DNA of 64,000 bases from Enterococcus gallinarum NBRC 100675 (GTDB lineage: Bacteria; Bacillota; Bacilli; Lactobacillales; Enterococcaceae): assembly GCF_001544275.1 (NCBI RefSeq), contig NZ_BCQE01000005.1, positions 123,935-187,934 of the forward strand, given 5' to 3'. Positions 18,871 to 27,224 of this stretch are shown piece after piece. A program made the translations under genes and the position numbers. Numbering within the stretch: the stretch's first letter is position 1; every line of letters begins with the position of its first letter. Below the pieces are notes generated by a model, which saw nothing but the letters and a program-made list of their open reading frames with translations, had not been told where the DNA came from and did no database searches.

Positions 18871-18882
18871 GGAGGAATTAAA

Positions 18883-19440
18883 ATGAAACAAAAACATGTA
18901 TTATTAGGTATTAGCGGAAGTATCTCCGCTTATAAAGCAGCGGATATCGCGAATGAGTTGACAAAACGAGGGTATGCAGTCGACGTGATGATGACTGCTA
19001 ATAGTACGCAATTCATCACACCATTGACTCTCCAGTCATTATCTAAGCGACCAATCCATGTGGATGTGATGCAAGAACGCCAACCTGACCGGATCAACCA
19101 TATCGAATTAGCGAAGCAAGCGGACCTTTTCTTGATCGCACCAGCCAGTGCCAACTTGATTGGTAAATTGGCTCATGGTTTAGCAGATGATCTGATCTCA
19201 ACGGTCGCTTTGGCATTGACTGCGGAGGTACCAAAACTGATTGCACCAGCGATGAATACCAATATGTATCAAAATCCAATCGTGCAACGAAATCTAGCCA
19301 TTTTGAAAGAGGTCGGTTATCAAGAGATCGCTCCTCGCGAGGCCTTGTTGGCTTGCGGGGATTTCGGCCGCGGCGCGCTGGCGACCGTGGAAGCGATCGT
19401 TGAACAAGCTGTTGCAGCATTGGAAGTACGAGGAGTCTAA
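18883..19440 (+). CDS. coaC: Phosphopantothenoylcysteine decarboxylase CoaC
   Basis: 185 aa flavoprotein of the HFCD family. LLGISGSISAYKAADIANEL at the N-terminus binds FMN. The catalytic His lies in RINHIELAKQAD near residue 68, and the substrate motif PAMNTNMY lies near 127-134. The flexible clamp ACGDFGRGAL with its Cys is near 157. GGATAAGGAGG precedes the ATG. It decarboxylates phosphopantothenoylcysteine to 4'-phosphopantetheine precursor in CoA synthesis, and the next gene starts one base after its stop. Confidence 0.94.
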   Translation: MKQKHVLLGISGSISAYKAADIANELTKRGYAVDVMMTANSTQFITPLTLQSLSKRPIHVDVMQERQPDRINHIELAKQADLFLIAPASANLIGKLAHGLADDLISTVALALTAEVPKLIAPAMNTNMYQNPIVQRNLAILKEVGYQEIAPREALLACGDFGRGALATVEAIVEQAVAALEVRGV

Positions 19441-19441
19441 C

Positions 19442-20077
19442 ATGAAAAAAATAGCCACTTTTGATTTAGTTTTAACTGCATTTTTCCTGGGGATCTTGAT
19501 TCTTTTAGCATCCGTTCCTTTTCTAGGGTTCATTCCTTTAGGTCCGATCAATGCTACTACGATGCACATTCCCGTGATCATTGCTTCCATCATTTTAGGA
19601 CCACGGATCGGCGGCTTTCTGGGAGGGGCTTTTGGCATCATTAGTATGGTCCGTTCAACGTGGATCATCTCGCCGCTTTCTTTTGTGTTCTCGCCATTTG
19701 TCCCAGTCTATGGCATGGATCATGGAAGTTGGAAAGCGATCTTGGTTGCTCTGATTCCTCGCATTCTGATCGGAATCGTCCCTTATTTTGTCTTTAAAGC
19801 CTGCCAGAAAATGTGGCAAAACAAGCGGCAAAGCACTTCGTTGCTGATTGCTGGAATCGCTGGAGGATTGACGAATACGATTCTCGTGATGAACCTCATC
19901 TACTTTTTATTCCAACAAGAATATGCCGCTGCGATCGGTAATGCCGGAACTGCCGTCTATACCGCCATCCTTGGCGTTATTTTGACACAAGGTATCCCAG
20001 AGGCGATCGTTGCAGGAATTGCGACCATGACTGTTGCTTCTGTGTTACTGAGATTGACGAAAAAGCCACGTTTTTGA
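19442..20077 (+). CDS. ECF transporter S component, probably for pantothenate (PanT-like)
   Basis: 211 aa with about six membrane helices. The start MKKIATFDLVLTAFFLGILI has the AxxxA-like first helix typical of ECF S components. GPINATTMHIPVIIASIILGPRIGGFLG is a signature loop and helix of the pantothenate/CoA-precursor S components. Its ATG is one base after the coaC stop, and the location behind coaB-coaC suggests vitamin B5 uptake. The shared energising module EcfAA'T is not in this window. Substrate assignment rests on family pattern and context. Confidence 0.82.
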   Translation: MKKIATFDLVLTAFFLGILILLASVPFLGFIPLGPINATTMHIPVIIASIILGPRIGGFLGGAFGIISMVRSTWIISPLSFVFSPFVPVYGMDHGSWKAILVALIPRILIGIVPYFVFKACQKMWQNKRQSTSLLIAGIAGGLTNTILVMNLIYFLFQQEYAAAIGNAGTAVYTAILGVILTQGIPEAIVAGIATMTVASVLLRLTKKPRF

Positions 20078-20100
20078 TTCATTTGAAAGAACTTCAAACA

Positions 20101-20151
20101 AAAAGAGCCATTGAAGCAGCTTGATAAGCTTGCTTCAATGGCTCTTTTTTT
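20101..20151 (+). terminator. Terminator of the oxidoreductase-coaBC-panT operon
   Basis: AAAAGAGCCATTGAAGCA pairs perfectly with TGCTTCAATGGCTCTTTT, loop of about 12 bases, seven-T tail. Also usable from the lipoprotein gene on the other strand. Confidence 0.92.
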
Positions 20152-20169
20152 AGTGTTCCTTTATGCTGC

Positions 20170-21330
20170 TCATAAATTTTGGCTTACTTGCAATGCCTCA
20201 GCCAAACGCTGGTACTGTTCTTCGGTCAGTAAGTCTTCATAAATCAACAAAAAATCAGCGATTTCTTCATCCGTCATGCCCTGTAGATCAGTGGCAACCA
20301 TCTCTAATAATTGGTCAAACTCCTCGTCTGTTAGCGTATAATTTGTCCAATCTTCATCAGAGAGGGGATCATCGCCGTAATAACTGTCATCCCAAAAAGA
20401 GTCTTCTTGATAGGAATCAAAAAACTCTTGCTGATCAACGACATTTTCTGAAGCAGGTAACTGGACTTTTTCATCACTTTGTTTGCCGCTGATAGTAAAC
20501 GTGATCCCAATAGCCAAAGGCAGCTCGCCAGATTGGGTCATGTTCATCACAACTTTTTGGTTTTGTTTCTTTGCATTGATAGATATAGTCAAATCAATAC
20601 GTTCACTGTCTTTCAGCAGATCTTCCCATTGCGTAATCTCACTAGTGTCTGCCTTTTGTTTTTTGGCATAGTCAACAAAGTCCAACAGCTCTTGTTTTGT
20701 GAATGTATGCGTGATGGTGTCACCATCTCTTTTAAAAGATTCACGATCCAACGTTTTGACATACTCTGCCAATGTCTCAGAAGAAAATAAGCTATTGTTC
20801 AATAGCTGGTCCGTGTCAAGATCTGACATCTCATCTGGTGACAGACGAATATATTTATCTTTACCCGTCGTATCTGGCGTTTCGCTACTATCAAATGTAT
20901 CCGATGCAAACGTATCCGATGTACCGAATGTATCAAATGCAAACAGATTGCTCATTGCCTCAACGATTTCTGCAGAAAGGTAGGTGTCATGGCTCTTCCC
21001 ATCGATCAAAAGATTCAGTGGGACATCGATTTCTCCAGAAGACAGTGAGGCATCCAAACGAATATTTTTGCTTTTTGGATCTTCAACAAAATTTCCCGTG
21101 ATCTTGGTTCCCGCCAACTGGGAGAAAATCATCCCTGCGATCATGCTTTCTTGTGAATTTTGGCTGTCCTCGCCAGCAAATTCAAATGTATCGATCGTCA
21201 CGCTAAAGTCACCAGCATTCATATCTTTTTGTACTGTTAACCCATCAGCAAACTGATCCTGCGGTAATTTCGTACAACCGGTTAAAAAGAATAGCCCAAC
21301 CAACAAGCCAATACCCAACCACTTTTTCAT
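20170..21330 (-). CDS. Secreted lipoprotein of unknown function
   Basis: 386 aa. The start MKKWLGIGLLVGLFFLTGCTKL is set by GGAGGGAT before the ATG; LTGC is a lipobox with Cys at about residue 19. The mature part is acidic, with a beta-rich region and a central low-complexity segment near residues 150-175 that repeats SDTF (FDTF, GTSDTF, ASDTF). The last 60 residues are strongly acidic and helical (LSDEDWTNYTLTDEEFDQLL). The pattern recalls DUF6612-type lipoproteins that bind lipids, but I cannot assign a family securely. It is monocistronic. Confidence 0.75.
   Translation of the reverse strand: MKKWLGIGLLVGLFFLTGCTKLPQDQFADGLTVQKDMNAGDFSVTIDTFEFAGEDSQNSQESMIAGMIFSQLAGTKITGNFVEDPKSKNIRLDASLSSGEIDVPLNLLIDGKSHDTYLSAEIVEAMSNLFAFDTFGTSDTFASDTFDSSETPDTTGKDKYIRLSPDEMSDLDTDQLLNNSLFSSETLAEYVKTLDRESFKRDGDTITHTFTKQELLDFVDYAKKQKADTSEITQWEDLLKDSERIDLTISINAKKQNQKVVMNMTQSGELPLAIGITFTISGKQSDEKVQLPASENVVDQQEFFDSYQEDSFWDDSYYGDDPLSDEDWTNYTLTDEEFDQLLEMVATDLQGMTDEEIADFLLIYEDLLTEEQYQRLAEALQVSQNL
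20895..20940. repeat. Short degenerate repeat inside the lipoprotein gene
   Basis: Three imperfect copies of a unit close to AATGTATCCGATGCAAAC occur in tandem and encode the SDTF-like repeats of the lipoprotein. Confidence 0.5.
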
Positions 21331-21581
21331 ACTATCCCTCCATTTTCCCCTTTTCTTTATTGTAGCCAAAACGGAATGGGTAGACAAATAGTACAGCCTT
21401 CCCATTGCCTTTTTTAATAAAAAATGTGACAACTGCCCAAATAAACAACCGTTCTGAAAGATTCAAGTAATGCTATAGGTTCTCGATACATCGCAACGAT
21501 GCCTTACGAAGCCTTGCAATACATTCATTCTTCAGATATCGATTTGTCATCAGACGTTGTCACAATTACGAACATGTTGAA

Positions 21582-22487
21582 TTATTTTGCTTCTTCTCCG
21601 ATAATACGCACTTCTGTCTCTAACTGGACATCAAATCGCTCCTTGATCACTTGTTGGATATGAGCGATCAGTTCCACATAGTCCGTCGCTGTAGCATGAT
21701 CGACATTGACGATGAAGCCAGCATGCTTTTCAGAAATTTGCGCGCCGCCCCATTTCAATCCTTGTAAACCGGCGTCTTGAATCAACTTGCCAGTGAAATG
21801 ACCAACAGGCCGCTTGAAGACACTGCCGCAAGAAGGATATTCTAATGGTTGTTTCAGCTGACGGAGTTCCGTCAACTCATCCATTCGTTTCTTGATTTGA
21901 TCTTGATCCCCTTGCGCCAAATCAAAACGAGCCGACAGAATGATCGCATGTTGGTCTTGAAGCGTACTGTGGCGATAAGAAAACGCCATCTCTTCTTTCA
22001 TCATAGTCACGACGCGGCCATCTGCGAGCAAGACATCACAGGACGCAAAAATATCTTGAATCTCACCATCATAAGCACCGGCATTCATAAATACCGCTCC
22101 CCCGACGCTTCCTGGAATCCCGCAAGCAAACTCAAATCCTGTCAACGATTCATGGAGTGCCACATACGTTGTATCGATCAGCTTCGCGCCTGCTTCGACG
22201 ATCAAAGTGGTATCTTCTACCGTTATCTGATTCATTTCTGATAGCATGATCACAACACCGCGAATCCCACCATCACGAACGATCAAGTTGCTAGCATTGC
22301 CTAAGACCAACCAAGGAGTATCAGTTTCTCGACAATAGGCGACAATTTGTTCTACTTCTTTTGCTGATTTGGGAAAAGCCAGGATATCTGCAGGCCCTCC
22401 TGTTTTCGTATACGTATAATTCAATAAAGCTTCATCTTTTAGTAACGCAATTTCTGGAAATTGCTTGATCATTAATTCTTTATTCAC
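21582..22487 (-). CDS. murB: UDP-N-acetylenolpyruvoylglucosamine reductase MurB
   Basis: 301 aa from a GTG start chosen because AAAGGA lies nine bases before it; an ATG nine codons upstream also has a weak site. FAD-binding motifs are clear: YTYTKTGGPADILAFP near 26, LGNASNLIVRDGG near 68 and GIPGSVGGAVFMNAGAYDGE near 128. The catalytic Ser is in YPSCGSVFKRP near 220, and the end has KHAGFIVN. This is the short type lacking the extra E. coli-type loop. It reduces the enolpyruvyl group in peptidoglycan precursor synthesis. In several relatives murB adjoins potABCD; here the CoA operon lies between. Confidence 0.96.
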   Translation of the reverse strand: MNKELMIKQFPEIALLKDEALLNYTYTKTGGPADILAFPKSAKEVEQIVAYCRETDTPWLVLGNASNLIVRDGGIRGVVIMLSEMNQITVEDTTLIVEAGAKLIDTTYVALHESLTGFEFACGIPGSVGGAVFMNAGAYDGEIQDIFASCDVLLADGRVVTMMKEEMAFSYRHSTLQDQHAIILSARFDLAQGDQDQIKKRMDELTELRQLKQPLEYPSCGSVFKRPVGHFTGKLIQDAGLQGLKWGGAQISEKHAGFIVNVDHATATDYVELIAHIQQVIKERFDVQLETEVRIIGEEAK

Positions 22488-22547
22488 AAGAAAGAGTCCT
22501 TTCACATTAAACATCTTCCTTATTTTAGCATGTTCATTGAAAAGTTG

Positions 22548-23477
22548 CTACTTCTCTAAAGAATCACTTTTTGCCCGATGATTGGCAGCGATCATTTCTT
22601 GGCAAAGCTGGTGACTGTCTATCACTTGCGCTTGTCGCAGATCGATAGCTGTTGGATCGGCGACTGCTGCAATAAATGCCGAAACTAATGGATAGAACCC
22701 TCGTTTGTTCAACGTTGTTTCCCAATCGCCAAACTCATGTTCCACCGTTTTCCCCTCCACATACTCCGTAAGAGCAGTCAAATTCCTCACATCATAGGTT
22801 CCGCTTTTGGCGGTGATCCGGTAATCTTCCGTATTGGCACCACTCTTGAGATCCATCGTCAAAATCGCCGTTGTATGTGCTGTTTCCAAGATCAGTGTGG
22901 CCGTCTCCAATCCATCCGCTGATTCTTTGATCTGACTAGTATGCGCGATGATCGGTTCATCCAATAAATAGACACCAGTATCCACCAAATGTAAGAAGAG
23001 ATCATAGATCACATACTTGGTATCATGACTAGCGGCTTGCCGGTGTTTTGACAGATAAATCATCCGCTTATCTGGAATTTGTTTTAATTGATCGACCATC
23101 GGGGCAAAGCGGCGATTGAAGCCGACCATCAACAACTTTTGTTTTGCTTTAGCTAGAGCAAACAATTCTTCTACTTCAGCAAAATTCTCGCTGACCGGTT
23201 TATCGACAAAGACATGGATTCCTTCTGTCAGACATTTTTTGATCAACTCATAGTGGCTGCCAGTAGCTGTATGAATGAAACAAGCCTCGATTCCCTGATC
23301 GATCAGCTCGTCTAAATTGGTGTACATATGCGCCAACCGATAACGTTGCTGCAATTCTTTCTGAACGGATTCACGCCGAGTGGCAAAATAAAAATCCGCT
23401 TGATCCTGCAATGCAATATAACTTGGCAAGTATGCTTTTTGTGCAATATTTCCTAACCCGATAACACCGATCTTCAT
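22548..23477 (-). CDS. Gfo/Idh/MocA family oxidoreductase
   Basis: 309 aa. The Rossmann start MKIGVIGLGNIAQKAYLPSY binds NAD(P). VFVDKPVSENFAEVEELF near residues 89-106 contains the conserved EKP-like motif, here DKP, with the active-site Lys. The C-terminal alpha/beta domain carries HLVDTGVYL. These enzymes oxidise or reduce sugars and related polyols; the substrate is not evident. It is monocistronic and divergent from exoA, with short promoter space. Confidence 0.87.
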   Translation of the reverse strand: MKIGVIGLGNIAQKAYLPSYIALQDQADFYFATRRESVQKELQQRYRLAHMYTNLDELIDQGIEACFIHTATGSHYELIKKCLTEGIHVFVDKPVSENFAEVEELFALAKAKQKLLMVGFNRRFAPMVDQLKQIPDKRMIYLSKHRQAASHDTKYVIYDLFLHLVDTGVYLLDEPIIAHTSQIKESADGLETATLILETAHTTAILTMDLKSGANTEDYRITAKSGTYDVRNLTALTEYVEGKTVEHEFGDWETTLNKRGFYPLVSAFIAAVADPTAIDLRQAQVIDSHQLCQEMIAANHRAKSDSLEK

Positions 23478-23567
23478 GACTGATTCCTCCTAAACGTTAC
23501 GTCTTGCTTTAATCTTACACTTTTTTTCGGTAGAATGGAAAATATAGTTGAACCGAGGAGGACAAAT

Positions 23568-24320
23568 ATGAAATTTATTTCTTGGAACGTGAATGGCTTA
23601 CGAGCAATCGTCAAAAAGAACTTTTTAGAAGCCTTTGAGACCTTCGATGCAGACTTCTTTTGTTTGCAAGAAACGAAGCTGCAAGCAGGGCAGATCGAGT
23701 TGGATCTGCCAGGATACACGCAATACTGGAATTATGCAGAAAAGAAAGGATACTCTGGTACAGCGATCTTTGCTAAAGAACCGGCACTTACTGCCCATTA
23801 TGGGATTGGCATCGAGGAACATGATGCCGAAGGCCGGGTGATCACACTGGAATACCCCGAATTCTTTTTAGTCACTTGCTATACACCAAACGCCCAAAAT
23901 GAATTGCGTCGTCTCGATTATCGCATGACATGGGAAGATGCTTTTCGTGCCTATCTGACCGATCTGAAACAGCAAAAGCCAGTTATCCTATGCGGTGACT
24001 TGAACGTCGCTCATCAAAACATTGATCTTAAAAACTGGAAAACCAACCAAAAAAACGCCGGCTTCACTCCTGAAGAACGAGAAAAATTTTCAACCTTACT
24101 TTCAGCAGGCTTTACGGATACTTTCCGCTACTTTTATCCCGATACTGAAGGGATTTATTCTTGGTGGAGTTACCGGTTTAATGCGCGCAAAAATAATGCT
24201 GGATGGCGCATCGATTACTTCGTTGTTTCAGACGATTTAAATGACCGCCTGGTTGATGCAAAAATCCATACAGAAATCTTAGGCAGTGATCATTGCCCCG
24301 TCGAATTACAGTTAAACTAA
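23568..24320 (+). CDS. exoA: Exodeoxyribonuclease III (ExoA)
   Basis: 250 aa, EEP nuclease fold. GAGGAGG five bases upstream fixes the ATG. Motifs in order: SWNVNGLRA (Asn for metal), FCLQETKLQ (catalytic Glu near 36), VTCYTPNA, CGDLNVAH (Asp/Asn near 145-147), YSWWSYRFNARKNNAGWRIDYF and GSDHCPV with the catalytic His near 243. It nicks abasic sites and degrades 3' ends in base-excision repair. Length and motif order match B. subtilis ExoA. Confidence 0.96.
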   Translation: MKFISWNVNGLRAIVKKNFLEAFETFDADFFCLQETKLQAGQIELDLPGYTQYWNYAEKKGYSGTAIFAKEPALTAHYGIGIEEHDAEGRVITLEYPEFFLVTCYTPNAQNELRRLDYRMTWEDAFRAYLTDLKQQKPVILCGDLNVAHQNIDLKNWKTNQKNAGFTPEEREKFSTLLSAGFTDTFRYFYPDTEGIYSWWSYRFNARKNNAGWRIDYFVVSDDLNDRLVDAKIHTEILGSDHCPVELQLN

Positions 24321-24425
24321 TTGCTTACCTTATTCTTTCGCTGTGTCCTGTCGGCCATCCTGCCAAAAAATCTTGTATCTTTTCATTTCAAAGATTTGTG
24401 CTAGAATAGCTTTGAGGTGAAGGCA

Positions 24426-24959
24426 ATGAATTTTATCGCAATGGACTTTGAAACAGCCAATTATCAAAAGCACAGTGCTTGTTCATTGGCATTAGTCATG
24501 GTTCGGGACAGTAAAATTGTTGGAGAGTACTACACGTTGATCCAGCCGGAGACAGATTTCTTTTGGAAAAATATCCAAATCCATGGCATTCATCCGGAAG
24601 ACGTCGTCAATGCTCCTAAATTTCCTGACATTTGGAAACAAATCCAGCAATATTATAATCTCAACAGTCTGATCGTTGCCCACAATGCTGGTTTCGATAC
24701 TGGCGTTTTAGCTGGATGTCTTGATTACTATGGGATAGAACAGCCAAATTATCTTTCACTCTGTACAGTACGTACAAGCCGCAAACTCTATCCTGAATTC
24801 GAGAATCACAAGCTGAATACTGTCTGCCAACAGCTGCAGATTCCTTTGCTGAATCACCACGATGCCCTTGAAGATAGTCGTGCCTGTGCTCAGATCTTAT
24901 TACGTCAAGAAAACGATTTTGGGATCGACCCATTAAAAAAACTGGTACTCGTAAAATGA
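24426..24959 (+). CDS. DnaQ-like 3'-5' exonuclease
   Basis: 177 aa. The ATG at 24426 is preceded by GAGGTG at good spacing; a GTG nine bases upstream is within that site. The DEDDh exonuclease motifs are complete: AMDFETAN (Asp/Glu near 6-8), AHNAGFDTGVLAG (near 90-100) and HHDALEDSRACAQ (His and Asp near 143-148). It resembles the DNA polymerase III epsilon-like exonucleases found as free proteins in Firmicutes. Its stop codon lies inside the terminator hairpin. Confidence 0.9.
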   Translation: MNFIAMDFETANYQKHSACSLALVMVRDSKIVGEYYTLIQPETDFFWKNIQIHGIHPEDVVNAPKFPDIWKQIQQYYNLNSLIVAHNAGFDTGVLAGCLDYYGIEQPNYLSLCTVRTSRKLYPEFENHKLNTVCQQLQIPLLNHHDALEDSRACAQILLRQENDFGIDPLKKLVLVK

Positions 24960-24973
24960 GTATCAGTTTTTTA
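24939..24973 (+). terminator. Terminator overlapping the end of the exonuclease gene
   Basis: AAACTGGTACTC pairs with GAGTATCAGTTT around a 7-base loop and is followed by TTTTTT. The last codons and stop are part of the stem-loop. Confidence 0.85.
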
Positions 24974-25005
24974 CTTTTCTTCTTACTTTCTTACTCTTTT
25001 GTCTT

Positions 25006-25527
25006 TCAGTTATTTGTTGAAAGCCAATAACGACGAGTACTATTCCCATTTACCCGATCGATCCATATATCTTCTAATTGACCACCATTTTTTTCAATGA
25101 CCTTAGCAGATGCTTGATTGTGAGCATCGCATGTCACCAGTACTTTTTCTATTCCGAAGCTTTTGGCAATCGACAAGGATTGAGCAAGCATTGCTGTCCC
25201 ATATCCTTTTTGGCGATACGTTTTTTTCACAGAATAACCGACATGACCGCCTTGCTGCAACAAATAGTCGTTGAGCTCTAGCCGAAGATTCAAGATTCCG
25301 ATGACTGTATCTGCTTGTTTTGCAAGATAAACCCGACTAATGACATGACCAGCTGGAACAGTTGCCGGTGATTTGTAGGCTTCTTGCAGTTCAAGCCATT
25401 TTTCGATTGTCTCCGCTGTTTCCAGCCCAGAACCTCCGTGGATAGTTTCATTGTCTTCTAAAAATGATGCGCGATAAGCTGTTAACTGTTCTTTGTCTGC
25501 TAGGGCCGGTTCAACAAGCAGGATCAT
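25006..25527 (-). CDS. GNAT family N-acetyltransferase
   Basis: 173 aa. The ATG at 25527 is preferred over a GTG three codons upstream because GAGGAG stands eight bases before it. The acetyl-CoA site is visible as VGYSVKKTYRQKGYGTAMLAQSL near residues 102-120 (RxxGxG/A), and KVIEKNGGQLED and YWLS end the domain. The pattern is that of the RimJ/RimL-like or YdfB-type acetyltransferases. It closes the tsaE-GNAT-GNAT operon. The substrate is unknown. Confidence 0.85.
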   Translation of the reverse strand: MILLVEPALADKEQLTAYRASFLEDNETIHGGSGLETAETIEKWLELQEAYKSPATVPAGHVISRVYLAKQADTVIGILNLRLELNDYLLQQGGHVGYSVKKTYRQKGYGTAMLAQSLSIAKSFGIEKVLVTCDAHNQASAKVIEKNGGQLEDIWIDRVNGNSTRRYWLSTNN

Positions 25528-25532
25528 CCTTC

Positions 25533-26060
25533 TCACTCCTCATCAACTAATTTTGCCATCATTAGAACATCAATTCGTTGCCCATCTTTTGTTTGGGCGG
25601 CTTGTTTCATACAACCTTCAATTTCAAATCCGTACTTCTGATATAAATGGATAGCTCGTTCATTGCGCGCTTGGACTGTCAACTCCAAGCGTGTCAACAA
25701 CCCTACTTCACTGACCCATTCAAGCAATTCTTCTAAAAGAAGTGACCCTAGTCCCATTCCCCAATAGTCTTTTAAAATCGATAGACCTATTTCTCCTACA
25801 TGGGCCATGCGCCATTCCGAATAATTTTTGATAGAAGCCATACCAATAATTCGTTCTCCATCAAGAGCTAACAATAGGAGGTGATTGTCTTGTTCATACA
25901 AGCTTTCTAGTTGCTGTGCCAACATTGCTTCAGGCAGGGCGAGGCCTGTTTCATCCATGACCAAAAAGTCAGTTTCTTGACCAATCTTTTGACTGACTGC
26001 CAAGAGTTCTGCCGCATCTTCGCCCCGAGCCTCACGCAACGTCAAGTGAATGTCACTCAT
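25533..26060 (-). CDS. GNAT family N-acetyltransferase
   Basis: 175 aa from the ATG after GGGAGG, which overlaps the tsaE stop by eight bases. The acetyl-CoA loop reads LSILKDYWGMGLGSLLLEELL near residues 97-117, and the C-terminal NERAIHLYQKYGFEIEG is the usual last helix-strand. It resembles the YjcK/RimL-like group that acetylates proteins or small amines. Coupled translation with tsaE suggests that it is a stable member of this operon. Confidence 0.87.
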   Translation of the reverse strand: MSDIHLTLREARGEDAAELLAVSQKIGQETDFLVMDETGLALPEAMLAQQLESLYEQDNHLLLLALDGERIIGMASIKNYSEWRMAHVGEIGLSILKDYWGMGLGSLLLEELLEWVSEVGLLTRLELTVQARNERAIHLYQKYGFEIEGCMKQAAQTKDGQRIDVLMMAKLVDEE

Positions 26061-26526
26061 TATCTGCCTCCCATTGCGCCAAAATACGCTGTTGGAAGGC
26101 CTCAGCTTTTGGACCAAATGTAAGCAATTTCACAAAGCGTTTTTGCTCTTCTGTATTATCTTTTTCCAAAATCAGTTCCAAATAATCTTCCGGTAAAGAC
26201 TCTTCTAGAAGATTTCCCCACTCGATCACAGAAAGACCATCACCTTCAAAATAATCATCTAATCCCAAGTCTGATGCGCCAAATTCTACCCGGTAAATAT
26301 CCATATGATAGAGTGGCAACCGACCTTCAGTATATTCACGAATAATCGTATAGGTTGGGCTTTTGATCAGTTGACTGATCCCCAGACCTCGAGCGATCCC
26401 TTTGGTCAACGTCGTTTTACCGGCTCCCAGTTCCCCAGTTAACACCAAATTGTCTCCAGGCAGGGCCACTCTGCCAATCACTTCGGCAAATTTTTCTGTT
26501 GCATCTAAATCAGCGATCGTTATCAT
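26053..26526 (-). CDS. tsaE: tRNA threonylcarbamoyladenosine biosynthesis ATPase TsaE
   Basis: 157 aa. Walker A GELGAGKTTLTKGIARGLG near residues 33-51, switch SPTYTIIREY near 58, MDIYRVEF near 76 and VIEWGNLLEESLP near 100 are all TsaE landmarks. TsaE drives ATP-dependent turnover of the TsaBD complex that places t6A at position 37 of ANN-decoding tRNAs. It is first in an operon with two acetyltransferases; tsaB and tsaD are elsewhere. Confidence 0.95.
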   Translation of the reverse strand: MITIADLDATEKFAEVIGRVALPGDNLVLTGELGAGKTTLTKGIARGLGISQLIKSPTYTIIREYTEGRLPLYHMDIYRVEFGASDLGLDDYFEGDGLSVIEWGNLLEESLPEDYLELILEKDNTEEQKRFVKLLTFGPKAEAFQQRILAQWEADNE

Positions 26527-26567
26527 GTTTGATCCGTCCTTTATCTTTTCACTTGCTGTTAGTAGTT

Positions 26568-26597
26568 AGTATAGCTTGTTTTAGAAACAAAAGTAAA
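26568..26597 (-). promoter_or_regulatory. Promoter of the tsaE operon
   Basis: Minus-strand TTTACT (26597-26592), an 18-base spacer and TATACT (26573-26568) lie about 42 bases upstream of tsaE. Confidence 0.5.
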
Positions 26598-26744
26598 GAG
26601 CGTACCGTCGCAAGGAGTTTGAAAGAAAAGCCATTTTTATCCTGCTGTGGGCAGTATTTTTGGAAGCGACGCCCCTCATCTTGCTTTGCCTGCAATTGTT
26701 TCTAAGCTTGTTGCGCTAAGTAGACTTCCATGCCACTCTAAGGG

Positions 26745-27173
26745 CAATCGTTGTGATTCATACTGAGGTTACTACGCTTTCTTTGGTCCCCGCTGCTCAC
26801 CATCTGCTCTCTGCTTCGCAAGCCAATCGCAGTGATTCAGGCTGAAGGTTATCACGCTTTCTTTGATCCCCGCTGCTCACCATCTGCTCTCTGCTTCGCA
26901 AGCCAATCGTTGTGATTCATACTGAAGGTTACTACGCTTTCTTTGGTCCCCGCTGCTCATCATCTGCTCTGTCTTGCTATGCAAGCCAATCGCAGTGATT
27001 CAGGCTGAAGGTTACTACGCTTTCTTTGGTCCCCGCTGCTCATCATCTGCTCTCTGCTTCGCAAGCCAATCGCAGTGATTCAGGCTGAAGGTTACTACGC
27101 TCCCTTTGGTCGCCTAGTACTGCTCATAATCAACTCTGTCTTGCTATGCAAGCCAATCGTTGTGATTCGCAGC
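26745..27173. repeat. Tandem array of five ~80-bp repeats plus a partial sixth
   Basis: Units begin with CAATCG at 26745, 26824, 26904, 26987, 27067 and 27154, giving lengths of 79, 80, 83, 80 and 87 bases; the sixth is cut after about 20 bases. Each full copy contains a version of GGTTACTACGCTTTCTTTGG, then CCCCGCTGCTCA and GCAAGC before the next CAATCG. Copies differ in linked blocks: CAATCGTTGTGATTCATAC in copies 1 and 3, CAATCGCAGTGATTCAGGC in 2, 4 and 5. Copies 3 and 5 carry a longer CTTGCTATGCAAG hairpin where others have GCTTCGCAAGC. There is no sustained reading frame. The array fills the gap between tsaE and the pta terminator. Confidence 0.93.
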
Positions 27174-27206
27174 AAAAAGCCGTTCCTTGACAAAAGGAAC
27201 GGCTTG
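27174..27206 (-). terminator. Terminator of pta
   Basis: AAGCCGTTCCTT pairs with AAGGAACGGCTT around a short loop; on the minus strand it ends in TTTTTGC. It directly abuts the tandem repeat array. Confidence 0.88.
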
Positions 27207-27224
27207 GTTGTTTGATTAGTTATC

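Noticed and set aside
26745..27173. CRISPR array
   Set aside because: Units are about 80 bases and repeat throughout; there are no unique spacers and no cas genes.
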